Assembly: GCA_023387985.1 (NCBI GenBank)
Contig: JAEWHC010000009.1
Span: forward strand, 620,001-684,000
Direction of reading: 5' to 3'
Length of the DNA stretch: 64,000 nucleotides
Source of the DNA: Bacteroidota bacterium
GTDB lineage: Bacteria > Bacteroidota > Bacteroidia > Chitinophagales > Chitinophagaceae
Positions 1 to 8,722 of the stretch are shown here, piece after piece. Numbering within the stretch: the first letter of the stretch is position 1; every line of letters begins with the position of its first letter. Made by a program: the position numbers and the translations under genes. Under the pieces are notes generated by a model. The model did no database searches. It was not told the origin of the DNA and worked only from the letters and a program-made list of their open reading frames with translations.

Positions 1-2
1 AC

Positions 3-659
3 CGCGAAAAAGCTTTCCTGGCTTGTAAAACCGGGAGAAGGGATGCTGCCGGAGCTAAGGCGGAATTGGAAGATTCTCTCAGGAAACTGGAGACCGGTTA
101 TTTTGAATTGTACCAGTTGCACGCCATCAACAGCGTGGAGGATGTGGAAAAAGCATTTGGGGAAAAAGGCGCAATGAAAACTTTTATCCGGGCGAAGGAA
201 GAAGGCCAGGTCAAATACCTGGGATTTTCTGCGCATTCTGTTGCCGCGGCACTGAGGGCAATGGAACTGTATCCCTTCGATACAGCTATGTTTCCAATCA
301 ATTTCGCGGCCTGGTCTGCAGGCGATTTTGGTCCCCAAATATTTGACCTTGCTGAAAAAAAGAAAATGGGCATCATTGCGCTGAAAGCGATGGCCCTTAC
401 ATTGAACCAGCCCCGCGATACCCCATACGACAAAAACGTTTGGTACAGGCCCATTACAAATGACAAATTGATGGACATGGCCCTGCGCTTTTCGCTGTCG
501 AAAAATATTGCTACCGCCATCCCGCCAGGAAAAAGCACGTTATTTTTTAAAGCCCTGGAAATCATGAAAACGTATAAGCCTGTTACACCATCTGAAATAA
601 GTCAACTGGAAGCGCTTGCTGCCCGAACTATTCCTGTTTTCTCCAACAAAAGCACCTGA
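3..659 (+). CDS. Aldo/keto reductase family protein (5' end missing)
   Basis: The reading frame is already open at base 3, so the gene begins before the window and only the C-terminal ~218 residues are present. The first visible residues contain a Lys-Thr-Gly segment (from base 27) and then Tyr-Gln-Leu-His, which fit the catalytic Lys strand and catalytic His strand of the aldo/keto reductase TIM barrel. In this family these residues, with an Asp and a Tyr now off the edge, reduce carbonyls with NAD(P)H. A TTG at 66 could be read as a start but would remove the Lys strand, so it is not the true start. The next gene follows after 17 bp on the same strand. The substrate cannot be inferred; the family assignment is fairly secure. 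Confidence 0.85.
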   Translation, partial: REKAFLACKTGRRDAAGAKAELEDSLRKLETGYFELYQLHAINSVEDVEKAFGEKGAMKTFIRAKEEGQVKYLGFSAHSVAAALRAMELYPFDTAMFPINFAAWSAGDFGPQIFDLAEKKKMGIIALKAMALTLNQPRDTPYDKNVWYRPITNDKLMDMALRFSLSKNIATAIPPGKSTLFFKALEIMKTYKPVTPSEISQLEALAARTIPVFSNKST

Positions 660-676
660 AGCGGATATGATGAACT

Positions 677-1075
677 ATGGAAACAAAAGATCTTGAAGAA
701 ATAAAAAAGCGGATTTCCGCAATGGAGTTTGCCGAAAAATTCGACACCATCGTGGCCATTGCCAACGGGGGAATAATCCCTGCGGCGCTCGTCAATCAAC
801 GCTTGAATGTGGAATTCCATTTACTCAAAATTCATTTTCGTGACGACCAGCAAAAACCCGAATTCGAAAGGCCAAAACTCATGAGTGAGCCAGGATTTAA
901 AGCAGCAGGCAGGCATATTTTACTTGTTGAAGACCGGGTGAAGACGGGGGCGAGCCTTCAACTTGCCAAAGAGCTGCTGAAAGACGCAGCTACATTAAAA
1001 ACATTCGCTGTGAATGGCCCTGCGGATTACAGCCTGTTTAATGAAAATTGTTTCCGGTATCCCTGGAATTTTTAG
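677..1075 (+). CDS. Phosphoribosyltransferase-domain protein
   Basis: A 132-residue protein with a type I phosphoribosyltransferase signature. Hydrophobic beta strands lead to LLVEDRVKTGASL at about residues 93-105, the PRPP-binding loop (acidic pair followed by TG and a small residue). An earlier IVAIANGGIIPA strand at about residues 24-35 matches the pyrophosphate-binding loop. Members of this fold use PRPP to salvage bases or act as regulators. At 132 residues it is shorter than hypoxanthine or xanthine phosphoribosyltransferases (about 150-180), and the hood region that sets base specificity is not recognisable. It lies 17 bp after the aldo/keto reductase and may be cotranscribed with it. 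Substrate unknown. Confidence 0.75.
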   Translation: METKDLEEIKKRISAMEFAEKFDTIVAIANGGIIPAALVNQRLNVEFHLLKIHFRDDQQKPEFERPKLMSEPGFKAAGRHILLVEDRVKTGASLQLAKELLKDAATLKTFAVNGPADYSLFNENCFRYPWNF

Positions 1076-1118
1076 ACATTAAACAATGTGCATTCCTTCG
1101 TGGGATTTCAGCAATTGA

Positions 1119-1535
1119 TCAATTTAATTTCCTGAAAATCACCGGCATGGAACCGGGATCGATTGCATGCATATCCATAAGCTTAAGAGAATTTATCATT
1201 TTACCTGTTGAAGTTTTGTAGTCCTGAAAATGTGGCGATTGCAAATGTGCTTCATAAGCGGCTTCATCTGCATAAATTTCAACAATCCTTATTTTATACG
1301 GATCATCGCTGAGTACCATCGGAAAAATCGCAATAACGCCGGGTTCCAAACGCAGCGATGCTTCAGATTCTTCCTTTAGGATCTGGGTGTATTCTTGAAT
1401 AAATCCATCCTCAATTTCAATTTCGGCTACGCGGATCATCATTTGACCGGCCTGAAAGGGGTTTTCAGGATCAGGTGATTTGTCGCTGCAGGAAAATACT
1501 GAACAGATGATTAAAACAACTAGGACTTTTTTCAT
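1119..1535 (-). CDS. Lipoprotein with antibiotic-biosynthesis-monooxygenase-like (ABM) domain
   Basis: 138 residues. A short hydrophobic N-terminus ends in SVFSC, a lipobox with Cys at about residue 16, so the mature protein is probably lipid-anchored in the periplasm or outer membrane. The rest resembles a dimeric alpha/beta-barrel ABM (putative quinol monooxygenase) domain: an initial strand IRVAEIEIEDG, a helix with many Glu residues, LEPGVIAIFPM, then an IVEIYADEAAYEAHLQSPHF segment typical of these cofactor-free enzymes. ABM proteins are usually cytosolic, so a lipoprotein form is less common. The gene is convergent with the phosphoribosyltransferase. The biochemical role is unknown. Confidence 0.7.
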   Translation of the reverse strand: MKKVLVVLIICSVFSCSDKSPDPENPFQAGQMMIRVAEIEIEDGFIQEYTQILKEESEASLRLEPGVIAIFPMVLSDDPYKIRIVEIYADEAAYEAHLQSPHFQDYKTSTGKMINSLKLMDMHAIDPGSMPVIFRKLN

Positions 1536-1644
1536 TATAAATATTTTTTACCAAATTCTCCGCCACCGGAGTATAACCGCAAAGAATTTTCACAAGTAGA
1601 GGATAGGAAATCCTATGTACCAAATAAGGGTCATTTCCCTGAAT

Positions 1645-2247
1645 TCAGAGCATTCTTTTTGTTTCTTTTTTATATTTTAAATACTGATCACCATGATTTT
1701 TTTCCAGGTATTCTTCTTCAAGCCGGATCTGGATCTGGATCAGTACTGTGGCAAGAATAAAAAAGAAGAGCGTAAGTAAATTCGGCTGAATTGCAAAGAG
1801 GCCAGTCAAAGCCATGAGCATGCCCAGAAAAATCGGGTTACGGCTAAAACGGAACAACCCTTGTTGGATAAGTGCGGTTTTTTCATTTTTATCAATACCT
1901 ATCCTCCAGGAATCCCGCATATCCATTTGTGCTTTCACCACCCAAAGAAATGAAAAGAGCATAACCAAAATCCCTGTTACGCGGATCCAGTGGTTTTCCA
2001 GGAATCTAACAGGCGATAAACCGTTTAAAAAACCGGGATATACAAACTGGATCAAACTGTAGGCAAATAAGGCGATCAGCATCCATTTGAAGTAAAAGCC
2101 AACGAGGCTGTTTGCAGAGCCATCTTTTGGAAATTGAATAACTTGTTTACCTGTTTTTCTTTGCACCCATAAACTCTTACCCGCAAAAGCAACCAGGAAA
2201 AACAACAGAAAATAGGCTGGGATAAATGCCTGAATAATTTTTTCCAT
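1645..2247 (-). CDS. Isoprenylcysteine carboxyl methyltransferase-like integral membrane protein
   Basis: 200 residues with about four or five hydrophobic segments (around residues 5-22, 48-68, 85-105, 140-170). The C-terminal half carries the ICMT/PEMT-type signature: LFRFSRNPIFLGM at about residues 131-143, then an acidic EEEYL patch and a GDQYLKYKK tail. In the family this region binds S-adenosylmethionine at the membrane face. Bacterial homologues are mostly uncharacterised and may methylate lipids or small molecules. It is transcribed away from the glycan operon, with its start 377 bp from that of susC. Family call is good; substrate unknown. Confidence 0.8.
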   Translation of the reverse strand: MEKIIQAFIPAYFLLFFLVAFAGKSLWVQRKTGKQVIQFPKDGSANSLVGFYFKWMLIALFAYSLIQFVYPGFLNGLSPVRFLENHWIRVTGILVMLFSFLWVVKAQMDMRDSWRIGIDKNEKTALIQQGLFRFSRNPIFLGMLMALTGLFAIQPNLLTLFFFILATVLIQIQIRLEEEYLEKNHGDQYLKYKKETKRML

Positions 2248-2277
2248 TTCTTTTTAGCAAACATCACTATTCCTTTG

Positions 2278-2292
2278 TGCAACCGTGTTGCA
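2278..2292. promoter_or_regulatory. LacI-type operator-like inverted repeat (5-nt spacer)
   Basis: TGCAA-CCGTG-TTGCA is a perfect 5-bp inverted repeat with the same half-sites as the clear operator at 2489-2502, but with five central bases instead of four. It lies 31 bp before the methyltransferase-like gene and about 333 bp before susC. It could be an upstream auxiliary site or a separate target. Binding is inferred only from sequence similarity. Confidence 0.45.
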
Positions 2293-2408
2293 TGATTCCT
2301 GATTTTGGCCGTTTAATCCTTTGCAACAGGAAAATTCATTTCTGCAACCCATGATCCGCGCTGAAGCGATGATGTATTCAAAAGGTGTTTCAGATCCTGG
2401 TCAAGTTC

Positions 2409-2422
2409 CGCAATCCGTTGCG
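2409..2422. promoter_or_regulatory. LacI-type operator-like inverted repeat (degenerate)
   Basis: CGCAATCCGTTGCG has 5-bp inverted arms and 11 of 14 matches to the site at 2489-2502. Its centre is 80 bp upstream of the centre of that site, a spacing that could allow two repressor dimers to cooperate by looping. Further TGCAA half-sites at about 2332 and 2343 make the whole stretch unusually rich in this motif. Inference from sequence only. Confidence 0.4.
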
Positions 2423-2473
2423 AAGGCCTGTAAACCTTTGATAGATACGTTATTTTGAGCTTAGAAATATTTT

Positions 2474-2508
2474 TTTGCACATTTTCCTTGCAATCGGTTG
2501 CATATTTG
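2474..2508 (+). promoter_or_regulatory. Candidate susC promoter overlapping the operator
   Basis: A TTTG at 2474-2477 and CATATTTG at 2501-2508 resemble the Bacteroidota -33 (TTTG) and -7 (TAnnTTTG) elements, with one mismatch in the -7 box and a rather long 23-nt spacer. The operator palindrome at 2489-2502 lies between them and overlaps the -7 box, a position where a bound repressor would block transcription. The transcript would have a leader of about 110 nt before susC. Confidence 0.45.
2489..2502. promoter_or_regulatory. LacI-family operator candidate for the susC operon
   Basis: TGCAATCGGTTGCA is a near-perfect palindrome of the classic LacI/PurR type (TGCAA half-sites around a central CG). 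The identical 14-mer, in reverse orientation, lies at 36321-36334 directly upstream of a lacI-family gene. By chance a given 14-mer is expected about 0.0005 times in this window counting both strands, so the match is meaningful. It implies that the regulator encoded at 36391 controls this operon. Confidence 0.75.
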
Positions 2509-2624
2509 AATTTTATTATTATTTTTAGGTCTGATTTCAGGTCCAAAACTACCAAAACATGTACCTGAGTGCTTGTAACCAAATGAGAATCAATTTTATA
2601 CATAAAACGCATAAATCCAATTTT

Positions 2625-5600
2625 ATGAGTCCAAGGAGTATCGTAAAGGCATTGTTCACTACAATTGCCTTTTTTTGTCTGTCAGTGGCCGTTTTAGCGC
2701 AATCCCGTACCATCACAGGTACCATCACCGATGAAAAAGGAGTTCCTCTTGCCGGCGCTACGGTTACCGTAAAAAATTCAACCGTAGGCACGGCCACGGG
2801 CGAGGACGGCAAGTTTTCGCTGGCTGTTCCCGCTTCGGCCCGGGCCCTCATTATCAGTTATGTCGGGGGCACAACCAAAGAGATCGTGATCGGCAACCGT
2901 ACGGTGATTGATGAGGTCATTGATCTTTCAGGTGGCACTTCCATGGATGACGTGGTCGTGATCGGTTACGGATCTTCCCGAAAAGCCAATCTTACCACGG
3001 CCCAGACTTCGGTTACGGCCGCGGCGATTGACAAAACAGTAAATACCACGATTGAGCAGGCAATCCAGGGTCGTGCCGCGGGGGTGTATGTTACCCAAAA
3101 CTCGGGACAGCCCGGTGGGGGCATTTCGGTAAATATCCGTGGGGTCAGTTCGCTCAACCGCACGCAGCCATTATATGTAATTGATGGTGTGCAAATGCAG
3201 TCTGATGATGTTTCATACGGTTCCACTTCCACTTCCAATCCGCTTGCCGGCCTGAACCCTGCAGATATTGAAGACATTCAAATCCTTCAAGGTCCTTCGG
3301 CTACCGCCATTTATGGTGCAAGGGGTACCAACGGCGTTATCCTCGTTACAACCAAGCGTGGTAAACAGGGTGATGTCAAGATCAATTACATTTACCAATA
3401 TAACCTGCAAACTCCGCCCAACTCACTTGGGGTGATGGATCTTCCGCAATACGCGCAAATGGTAAAAGAATATCATGCCATTGCCGGTGGTACCACTCCG
3501 GGTGAATTTCTCGAACCTAAATTATTAGGTAAAGGAACCGACTGGCAGAAAGAGTTGTTTCTGAATGCAGCCATGCACAAGCATCAGCTCAGCCTGAGTG
3601 GCGGAGGCTCCAATACCACTTTTTATATGTCGGGCGAATACCTGAAACAGGATGGTGTGGCGCTGGGCTCAGGGTTTGACCGTTATGGATTCCGCCTGAA
3701 CCTGGACAATAAGCCCCGCAACTGGATCAGTTTTGGCGCGAACATCAATTTCAACCAAACCAAGGAAAACCTGACAGCCACCAACTACGGTGATGCGGCA
3801 AGCCCGTTAATCGCCAATGCGCTGAGGCTTACTCCGCAAATTCCCGTAACCAACCTGGATGGCTCCTGGGGAGGAAGTGACCCGGTAAACGGCGCCAATC
3901 AATTTGCGCCGATAAACCCGATCGCCCTGGCCACGCTGATTACCAACAACAATATGAAGCGGAATTTCCTCGGAGGGTTAAATCTGGCATTGAACCTCCT
4001 TCCCGGACTTACGCTGCGCAGTAGTTTCAATGGGAGCCTGGGCAACGGTGTGAGCACCTATTATACGCCAACCTATGAGATTGACCAATGGCATTACAAC
4101 AGTATGGCCTCGCTGCAAAGTGGTAGCTATTCAAGCTGGTATTGGAACTGGAACCAATTGCTGGAATACAACAAACGCTTTGGTGAACATACCATTACGG
4201 TAATGGCCACCCACGAATCACAGGAAAGTGAATACAAAGCCCTGAGTGCCGGAAGGACCGGGTTTCTGACCAATGATATTTTTGACGTAAATGCCGGTGA
4301 CCCGCTTTCTGCGACCAATGGCGGTGGAACTTATCCCTGGTCAATGGAATCCTACCTTGGCCGGATCAACTATAACTATGGAAATCGTTATATCGTAACC
4401 GGAACATTCCGCCGGGACGGCTCGCCTTATTTTGGTGCTGATAACCGTTGGGGCAATTTCCCGTCTGTTTCTGTGGCCTGGCGCCTGGACAATGAACCCT
4501 GGTGGAATTTTGAAGGGATAAGTGATTTCAAACTGCGATATGAAACCGGGCTTACCGGAAATATGGGCTCCGGCTCCGGAATTTATGCACCCTTATCCAC
4601 CGGTGCCACACCATGGGGAACCGGCCTGAGGCCATCAACGTTTACCAATCCGCAATTGAAATGGGAAGAGACCAACACCCACAACTTTGGGATCAACCTG
4701 GGCTTCCTTCAGGATAAAATTGCAATTGAAGCGGATTACTACGTGAAGAATACAAGCAATATGCTGATGGGTGCCAGTCTGCCCTGGTATATGGGTACGA
4801 ATGGAAGCCCCGGCTCTGTAGGTGCTCCACTTGTAAATACCGGATCTATGGAAACCAAGGGCTGGAACTTCACCATCAATACACGCAACATGCGTACACA
4901 GGATTTCTTTTGGACCACCAACCTGAATATTTCGCAATTCCGCAGTACGATCACTGCTTTAAATTCGGATAATGCATTTATAGACCGCACAAGCTGGTGG
5001 ATGAACAACTGGACCCAACGGGCATCCATTGGCGAACAGCCCTGGCTGTTCCGCGGATATATCCAGGAAGGGATTTTCCAATCGGTGGATGATGTAAACA
5101 ACAGTGCGGTGCCGGCTGACAACAGTGGCAATCGCAGGCCGACAGATCCTGCCACCGGAATTTGGGTAGGAGATGTAAAATACAGGGATATGAACGATGA
5201 CGGTTTAATAGACGTGAATGATATGGCCAATATAGGTAATCCCTGGCCAAAACTTGTAGGCGGCTTTACCAATACATTTACCTATAAGAATTTTGATCTG
5301 AGCATATTGTTTACGGGTTCTTACGGCAACGATATTTACAATTATATTGCCGCCTCCAACAGCAACCCAAACAACATCAACCTGAGCCGTAACCTGCTGA
5401 TTGGCGCCATGGATTACGCTAAACTTACCGAGGATGCCTCGGGTAAAGTATCGCTGCTGAACCCTTTAACACAGGTACCCAGAATAAGCACCAACCAGAT
5501 TGCCAGCGACAATAACAACAGCCGTAATACAACCCGTTTTGTAGAAGATGGCTCATACCTGCGGTTGAAAAATATAGCGCTGTCGTACAATCTGCCCAAT

Positions 5601-5813
5601 CAACTTTTAAGCAAAACCCGGATTGTAAAAGGATTGAAGGCTACACTGAGTGCACAGAATGTTTATACCTGGACAAAATATTCGGGTTACGATCCGGAAG
5701 TAGGCGCTTATGTGGGTACAGGTTCAAGCGGCGCCAACCAGGCGATCGGAATTGACTTTGGCCGGTATCCTTTAACCCCAATGTATTCGGCAACCATTAA
5801 TCTCAACTTTTAA
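2625..5813 (+). CDS. susC: SusC/RagA-family TonB-dependent outer-membrane glycan transporter
   Basis: 1062 residues from the chosen ATG. An upstream ATG at 2559 would put 22 polar residues before the signal peptide, whereas the start at 2625 gives a normal signal peptide ending in VAVLAQS. Then come a carboxypeptidase-regulatory-like beta domain (about residues 27-105, ITGTITDEKGVPLAGATV), a DDVVVIGYG segment, the plug domain (about 125-235, with GVYVTQNSGQPGGG and an IYGARGTNGVILVTTKRG stretch) and a large beta-barrel ending in an aromatic strand. SusC proteins import oligosaccharides through the outer membrane using TonB energy, with a SusD lid. susD follows after 11 bp. Likely cargo is a beta-mannan, glucomannan or arabinoxylan oligosaccharide, judged from the enzymes encoded nearby. 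Regulation probably involves the palindrome at 2489. Confidence 0.96.
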   Translation: MSPRSIVKALFTTIAFFCLSVAVLAQSRTITGTITDEKGVPLAGATVTVKNSTVGTATGEDGKFSLAVPASARALIISYVGGTTKEIVIGNRTVIDEVIDLSGGTSMDDVVVIGYGSSRKANLTTAQTSVTAAAIDKTVNTTIEQAIQGRAAGVYVTQNSGQPGGGISVNIRGVSSLNRTQPLYVIDGVQMQSDDVSYGSTSTSNPLAGLNPADIEDIQILQGPSATAIYGARGTNGVILVTTKRGKQGDVKINYIYQYNLQTPPNSLGVMDLPQYAQMVKEYHAIAGGTTPGEFLEPKLLGKGTDWQKELFLNAAMHKHQLSLSGGGSNTTFYMSGEYLKQDGVALGSGFDRYGFRLNLDNKPRNWISFGANINFNQTKENLTATNYGDAASPLIANALRLTPQIPVTNLDGSWGGSDPVNGANQFAPINPIALATLITNNNMKRNFLGGLNLALNLLPGLTLRSSFNGSLGNGVSTYYTPTYEIDQWHYNSMASLQSGSYSSWYWNWNQLLEYNKRFGEHTITVMATHESQESEYKALSAGRTGFLTNDIFDVNAGDPLSATNGGGTYPWSMESYLGRINYNYGNRYIVTGTFRRDGSPYFGADNRWGNFPSVSVAWRLDNEPWWNFEGISDFKLRYETGLTGNMGSGSGIYAPLSTGATPWGTGLRPSTFTNPQLKWEETNTHNFGINLGFLQDKIAIEADYYVKNTSNMLMGASLPWYMGTNGSPGSVGAPLVNTGSMETKGWNFTINTRNMRTQDFFWTTNLNISQFRSTITALNSDNAFIDRTSWWMNNWTQRASIGEQPWLFRGYIQEGIFQSVDDVNNSAVPADNSGNRRPTDPATGIWVGDVKYRDMNDDGLIDVNDMANIGNPWPKLVGGFTNTFTYKNFDLSILFTGSYGNDIYNYIAASNSNPNNINLSRNLLIGAMDYAKLTEDASGKVSLLNPLTQVPRISTNQIASDNNNSRNTTRFVEDGSYLRLKNIALSYNLPNQLLSKTRIVKGLKATLSAQNVYTWTKYSGYDPEVGAYVGTGSSGANQAIGIDFGRYPLTPMYSATINLNF

Positions 5814-5824
5814 AACCGGACACT

Positions 5825-7519
5825 ATGAAATATTATAAATTATATACTTACCTCTCAGTTGTCCTGTTTTTGATAGCAGGCCTGACCGGATGCAGAAAAG
5901 ACTTCCTTGAGAAGCCGCCATTGAGCTCGGTGGTAGATGCTAATTTCTACAAGACAGATGATCAGCTTATGGCCGGCACCGCTTTGCTGTACAGTGAAGT
6001 GTGGTTTGATTATAACGACAAGGCGATGTACAACCTTGGTGATTTTCGTGGCGGTACGGCGTTTTCTGCATGGAACGACCGCGGAAATGTTATGTTCAAT
6101 ACCACCGGTGACAATACGGACAATGGTGCGTCCTGGAGGGCATTCTTCAATGTGGTTGCGCAATCGAATCTGTTTATCTACAATGTCGATCGTTACGGCG
6201 GACCAAATCTTACGCCATCGGTGAAAGCAACCGCAATTGCCGAAGCCCGGTTTATGCGTGCATTGGCTTACCGGTTCCTGGTAATGAACTGGGGTGAGGT
6301 GCCGGTAATTGAAAACAATTTCGATAAGCTGTTTGATACCTCCATCCGCAGGAACACCATTCCAAGTGTTTGGAAATTTATCACCAGTGAAATGCGTGCA
6401 GCGGCCGAAGCCCTGCCAGAAACACGCACCCAGGAAGGACGCCTTACCAAATGGGCCGCTGAAGGCATGCTTGCGCGTTTTTATCTTTCCCGCAGTGGAG
6501 TAGAAAGCAGTGGAGGCACAAGGAACCAGGCATTCCTGGACAGCGCCAAATATTTTGCAAAACGCGTAATTGAAAATAGCGGAAAAGCCTTGCTGCCGAA
6601 TTATGCTGATCTTTTCCGTTTTCCATATGACAACAACCGCGAAAGCCTCTTTGAACTGCAATGGGTTTACAGCGGTCCAAGTGTTTGGGGAACGCAGAAC
6701 AGTATGCCTGAATACCTTGCCTTTAGTCCGAATATTTCATTTGGAGGCTGGGGAGGAGATAAAGGAGCAACCTGGTGGATCCTGAAGCAATACGATGGCA
6801 TTGATGAGCAGGCAGACGGCACACTGAAAGGGCGTACCCTTGACCAGCGGCTTAAAGCAACATTTATGCTTCCAGGATATGAATATCCTGAAATCACGAT
6901 GGTTGCAGAAAAGAAACCCCTTGTCTTTCCGGCGCCCGCATCCGACGCTGAGCAAAGTTTTGCCAACATTAAAAAATACGTTATCGGTTCACCGATCGAC
7001 CTGGCTGGAAAAGCTTCACAGCAGCATTATCCTAATAATACCTATATGTTACGCCTTGCGGAAATGTACCTGACTTATGCTGAAGCCGCCATGGGAAGCA
7101 CCGGGGAAACTTCAGATCCGGTGGCCATCGACTATTTCAACAAGGTGAGAACCCGTGCAGGCCTTGCTGCTTACGAAGTTGGGGGAGCAAATGGTGACGG
7201 CCCGCTTAAGCTTGAAGTATTGATGAGCGAACGCTTTAAGGAATTTGCCATGGAAGGACAATCCTGGTACGATATAGTTAACCTGCATTACTGGAATCCG
7301 CAAAAAGCCTATGATCTGCTAAACAACCAGGATCGGGGTTTGTTTGTAATCCATCCCGACCAGATGCCAAATCCTACGAACTGGACTTTTACGAAAACTT
7401 CCTGGTTTAATGAAAGGCTTGTAAATGCCAACGATGGAAATTTCAGGTTGCCCATTCCGAATGTGGAACTCGGCCAGGCACCAAATCTCAGACTTCCCGC
7501 AGAGGATTATGTACAATAA
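5825..7519 (+). CDS. susD: SusD/RagB-family surface glycan-binding lipoprotein
   Basis: 564 residues. The signal peptide ends in the lipobox LTGC (Cys about residue 23), so the mature protein is lipid-anchored at the cell surface. The remainder has the SusD/RagB layout: an N-terminal helical (TPR-like) part including AEARFMRALAYRFLVMNWGEVPV at about residues 140-160, a central loop region, and a C-terminal region with LRLAEMYLTYAEAA, an R(T/A)RAGL-type motif and FKEFAMEGQSWYDIVNL. The protein forms the hinged lid on SusC and binds the glycan. It starts 11 bp after susC and is followed by two more surface glycan-binding proteins, the usual order in such loci. Confidence 0.96.
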   Translation: MKYYKLYTYLSVVLFLIAGLTGCRKDFLEKPPLSSVVDANFYKTDDQLMAGTALLYSEVWFDYNDKAMYNLGDFRGGTAFSAWNDRGNVMFNTTGDNTDNGASWRAFFNVVAQSNLFIYNVDRYGGPNLTPSVKATAIAEARFMRALAYRFLVMNWGEVPVIENNFDKLFDTSIRRNTIPSVWKFITSEMRAAAEALPETRTQEGRLTKWAAEGMLARFYLSRSGVESSGGTRNQAFLDSAKYFAKRVIENSGKALLPNYADLFRFPYDNNRESLFELQWVYSGPSVWGTQNSMPEYLAFSPNISFGGWGGDKGATWWILKQYDGIDEQADGTLKGRTLDQRLKATFMLPGYEYPEITMVAEKKPLVFPAPASDAEQSFANIKKYVIGSPIDLAGKASQQHYPNNTYMLRLAEMYLTYAEAAMGSTGETSDPVAIDYFNKVRTRAGLAAYEVGGANGDGPLKLEVLMSERFKEFAMEGQSWYDIVNLHYWNPQKAYDLLNNQDRGLFVIHPDQMPNPTNWTFTKTSWFNERLVNANDGNFRLPIPNVELGQAPNLRLPAEDYVQ

Positions 7520-7546
7520 TTTTTGCCATATCTAAATAAACAAGAA

Positions 7547-8692
7547 ATGAAAGATCTTAAAAAAATAATATGGTTGCTCTTCCTGGTGGCGGGATCGGCC
7601 TTTGTGCTTCAATCCTGCGAGAAGGATGATGCCAACACCGGTACGCCTACCATCAGTTATGTGCGGGTGACCAATCCCGAATCAGGGGATTCGTTGCTCG
7701 TAAGCGCCGGGCAGGGACAACTGATCGCCATTGTAGGCGACCACCTGCAAAATGCTGTTGAAGTCTGGTTCAACGATCAGCAATCCCGGCTGACGCCTAC
7801 GTACATCTCCAAAAACACCATCCTGGTGGTAGTGCCCAGCCAGATCCCGAAAGAGATCACCAACCAGTTGAGAATTTTATTCAGTAACGGTTACGAATTG
7901 CTGCACAACTTCAAGGTAGATATCAGCAAACCTTTGCTTTCATCATTGGAAAGTGAATATGTAAACACCGGAGATGTGGCGGTTTTGCACGGCAACTACT
8001 TTTATGCACCGCTTACGGTAACCTTTACCGGCGGCGCACAAGGTGAAATTGTATCTGTTGAAGACCAGGAAATAAAATTCACGGTGCCGGCCGAAGCACA
8101 GCCGGGCCCCATCACGGTAACTACAAACTTCGGTACTTCAAAATCCAATTTCTTCTTCCGCGATAACCGCAATATGTTCATCACCAGCGATCCTTATGAA
8201 GGATGGTGGAACAGTTCGCTGGTGGTTTCCAATCCCGGCCCGAATGATCCGCCGCTCATCAATGGAAATTATTTCCGGATGATTCGTGAGGTGGGTTCAT
8301 GGAGCTGGTTTGAACTTGCAGGAGGCCCGGCGACGGCTATGCCGAGCCACAGCAAAAACATTCCGGATGCAGCCATACTTACGCCGGAGAATTATAACCT
8401 GAAGTTTGAAGTGGCCACCATGAAGCCATATAACGGAAATATGCTAAAATTTAATGTGGGCCTGAGTTCGGAAGACAATGGCGGATATCAGTGGAAGCCT
8501 CCGTTTGATACACAGGGAAAATGGCAAACCGTAACCATTCCGCTTGAAGAAGTATTTGCCGGGTATGCTACAAGGCCCACGGTAAATCCCAATGGCTACT
8601 GGTCAAGGATACTTGTGGGCAATGCGCCGGGTGCATGGGATGCTGATATTGCTTTCGATAATTTTCGTGTAGTACCTAAAGTAGTTCAATAA
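7547..8692 (+). CDS. Surface glycan-binding lipoprotein, TIG repeats plus SGBP-B-like domain
   Basis: 381 residues starting at the ATG of 7547; the TTG at 7523 would add eight polar residues before the signal peptide. The lipobox VLQSC places the anchor Cys at about residue 24, and the mature protein begins with acidic residues, a feature linked to surface export of lipoproteins in this phylum. Two IPT/TIG immunoglobulin-like domains follow (about residues 35-125 and 128-210, with GDHLQNAVEVWFNDQ and GNYFYAPLTVTF). The C-terminal ~170 residues form an aromatic-rich domain (YEGWWNSS, GSWSWFELAGG, DFD-type end) that resembles the glycan-binding domain of SGBP-B-type proteins. Expected role: capture of polysaccharide at the surface and delivery to SusCD. 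No enzymatic residues were seen. Confidence 0.85.
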   Translation: MKDLKKIIWLLFLVAGSAFVLQSCEKDDANTGTPTISYVRVTNPESGDSLLVSAGQGQLIAIVGDHLQNAVEVWFNDQQSRLTPTYISKNTILVVVPSQIPKEITNQLRILFSNGYELLHNFKVDISKPLLSSLESEYVNTGDVAVLHGNYFYAPLTVTFTGGAQGEIVSVEDQEIKFTVPAEAQPGPITVTTNFGTSKSNFFFRDNRNMFITSDPYEGWWNSSLVVSNPGPNDPPLINGNYFRMIREVGSWSWFELAGGPATAMPSHSKNIPDAAILTPENYNLKFEVATMKPYNGNMLKFNVGLSSEDNGGYQWKPPFDTQGKWQTVTIPLEEVFAGYATRPTVNPNGYWSRILVGNAPGAWDADIAFDNFRVVPKVVQ

Positions 8693-8722
8693 TAATTTTC
8701 ACAAAAGTCAACGCATAGTTTT

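Noticed and set aside
5855..6661. 268-codon minus-strand open frame inside susD
   Set aside because: Antisense shadow; susD is complete and well supported.
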